A DNA stretch of 64,000 nt from Methylotenera sp. (GTDB lineage Bacteria > Pseudomonadota > Gammaproteobacteria > Burkholderiales > Methylophilaceae). The DNA is taken from contig NZ_JAUXOY010000010.1 of assembly GCF_030684185.1 (NCBI RefSeq), forward strand, positions 1 through 64,000. The letters are read 5' to 3'. The position numbers were made by a program, and so were the translations under genes. Under the pieces are notes generated by a model, which was given only the letters and a program-made list of their open reading frames with translations, had not been told where the DNA came from and made no database searches. Shown piece by piece: positions 63,457-64,000 of the stretch. Every line of letters starts with the position of its first letter. Positions within the stretch are counted from its first letter, which is position 1.

Positions 63457-64000
63457 TTATGCTACTTGACCAAGAATAGAGCTTAGAAAGGTAGAGCCGC
63501 TTTTTGTTGTGAGTAGCCAGCCAAGGGTAAAACAATTAGCAATAACTGTAGTCCAAAAAACAGTTTGGAACTCTTCTTTCTTTGATTTATGGAGCAACGT
63601 TTTTTGTGCGAGTAATGCTCCAGGCCAACCTCCAGCCAAACCAAATAAATGCAAAGTACTCTCTTTGGTTCTCCAGCGATTATTTTGGGCCGCTGATTTG
63701 TCTATTGCATAGGCAAGGAAAGTAATAGTGCTTGCCGCCAAGTACACGCCAATTAGAGCTAATGGGAGCAGTCCTATTAACGCCAACAATGCTAAAAAAA
63801 CACAAAATAGAATCGAAAAACTGGTGGCAAGTGAGCTGATTTTATTTGGGGCACTAGAAGACGCAGGCTCTCCTGCAAACCGAATATTTTTTGCACAGAA
63901 TCGACGTTTCTCATCGGTTGCAAGCTCATAGGTGATTAAATCACCGTCAATCGGTCTAGATGAGCTGTTAGAAAAAGCCTTTATATGCACAAATGCTTTT
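63457..64000 (-). CDS. Cold-shock domain plus DUF1294 membrane protein (partial)
   Basis: The frame runs off the right edge; the listed Met at 63990 is an internal GTG (AFVHIKAFSN). The visible part opens with the last strands of a cold-shock nucleic-acid-binding domain (FVHIKAF ... GDLITYELATDEKRRFCAKNI). A linker, two hydrophobic helices (FSILFCVFLALLALIGLLPLALIGVYLAAS) and the DUF1294 block (AIDKSAAQNNRWRTKESTLHLFGLAGGWPGALLAQKTLLHKSKKEEFQ) follow. This fusion is common in proteobacteria; function unknown. Confidence 0.88.
   Translation of the reverse strand, partial: KAFVHIKAFSNSSSRPIDGDLITYELATDEKRRFCAKNIRFAGEPASSSAPNKISSLATSFSILFCVFLALLALIGLLPLALIGVYLAASTITFLAYAIDKSAAQNNRWRTKESTLHLFGLAGGWPGALLAQKTLLHKSKKEEFQTVFWTTVIANCFTLGWLLTTKSGSTFLSSILGQVA

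Overview
The window looks like the chromosome of a betaproteobacterium, most likely a Methylophilaceae (Methylotenera-like) methylotroph. I infer this from moderate GC, the rimP-nusA-infB-rbfA-truB-rpsO-pnp order, a zapA-6S RNA junction, a BtuM-type B12 importer and protein sequence character. No marker gene settles it.

Layout: (1) 1-10550 is a sulfur-assimilation block. It holds a truncated sulfate-binding protein gene cut by a probable IS end, an EpsC/SrpH-type serine acetyltransferase, a family 2A encapsulin shell (SrpI) and its cysteine desulfurase cargo with a long N-terminal extension. On the opposite strand lie MetY, a 1-Cys peroxiredoxin, a DUF2325 protein, an intact Sbp, a porin and a YezD protein. 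(2) 10750-19840 is the translation/transcription/RNA-processing cluster. (3) 19840-37190 encodes an MSHA-like type IV pilus/type II secretion-like machine: FimV-like protein, sigma54 activator, ExeA/MshM ATPase, MshL secretin, MshN, MshE, MshG, GspL/PilM-PilN-like, PilO-like, MshK-like and two (pseudo)pilin-like proteins. A near-perfect sigma54 promoter and an upstream palindrome precede it, and its own cluster carries an NtrC-type activator. A 143-bp inverted-repeat element interrupts it.

(4) 37190-46730 holds moeB, a DUF559 endonuclease gene enclosed by long inverted repeats, a stomatin/NfeD pair, a photolyase-like protein with apparently reversed domain order, LemA plus a GIDE-domain protein, valS, and a rhodanese-TusA-DsrE sulfur-transfer operon. 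(5) 46730-51480 holds a GGDEF cyclase, then a decayed accessory patch next to tRNA-Phe: truncated IS1380 transposase, AAA+ fragment and HicAB. (6) 51670-57720 covers cobalamin: cobT-cobS-cobC, cobU, and btuB-btuM behind a cobalamin riboswitch. (7) 57850-64000 holds zapA with its small partner, 6S RNA, DUF2237, EVE, a beta-propeller protein, ilvA, rpiA and a partial CSD-DUF1294 gene.

The strongest system-level signal is the sulfur theme: an encapsulin that should concentrate a cysteine desulfurase, embedded among sulfate uptake and serine/homoserine sulfhydrylation genes, with a separate sulfane-sulfur relay operon elsewhere in the window. The second is a sigma54-controlled pilus/secretion system whose ATPase carries the c-di-GMP-binding N-domain motif. 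No searches were run; every family name comes from reading motifs and gene context.
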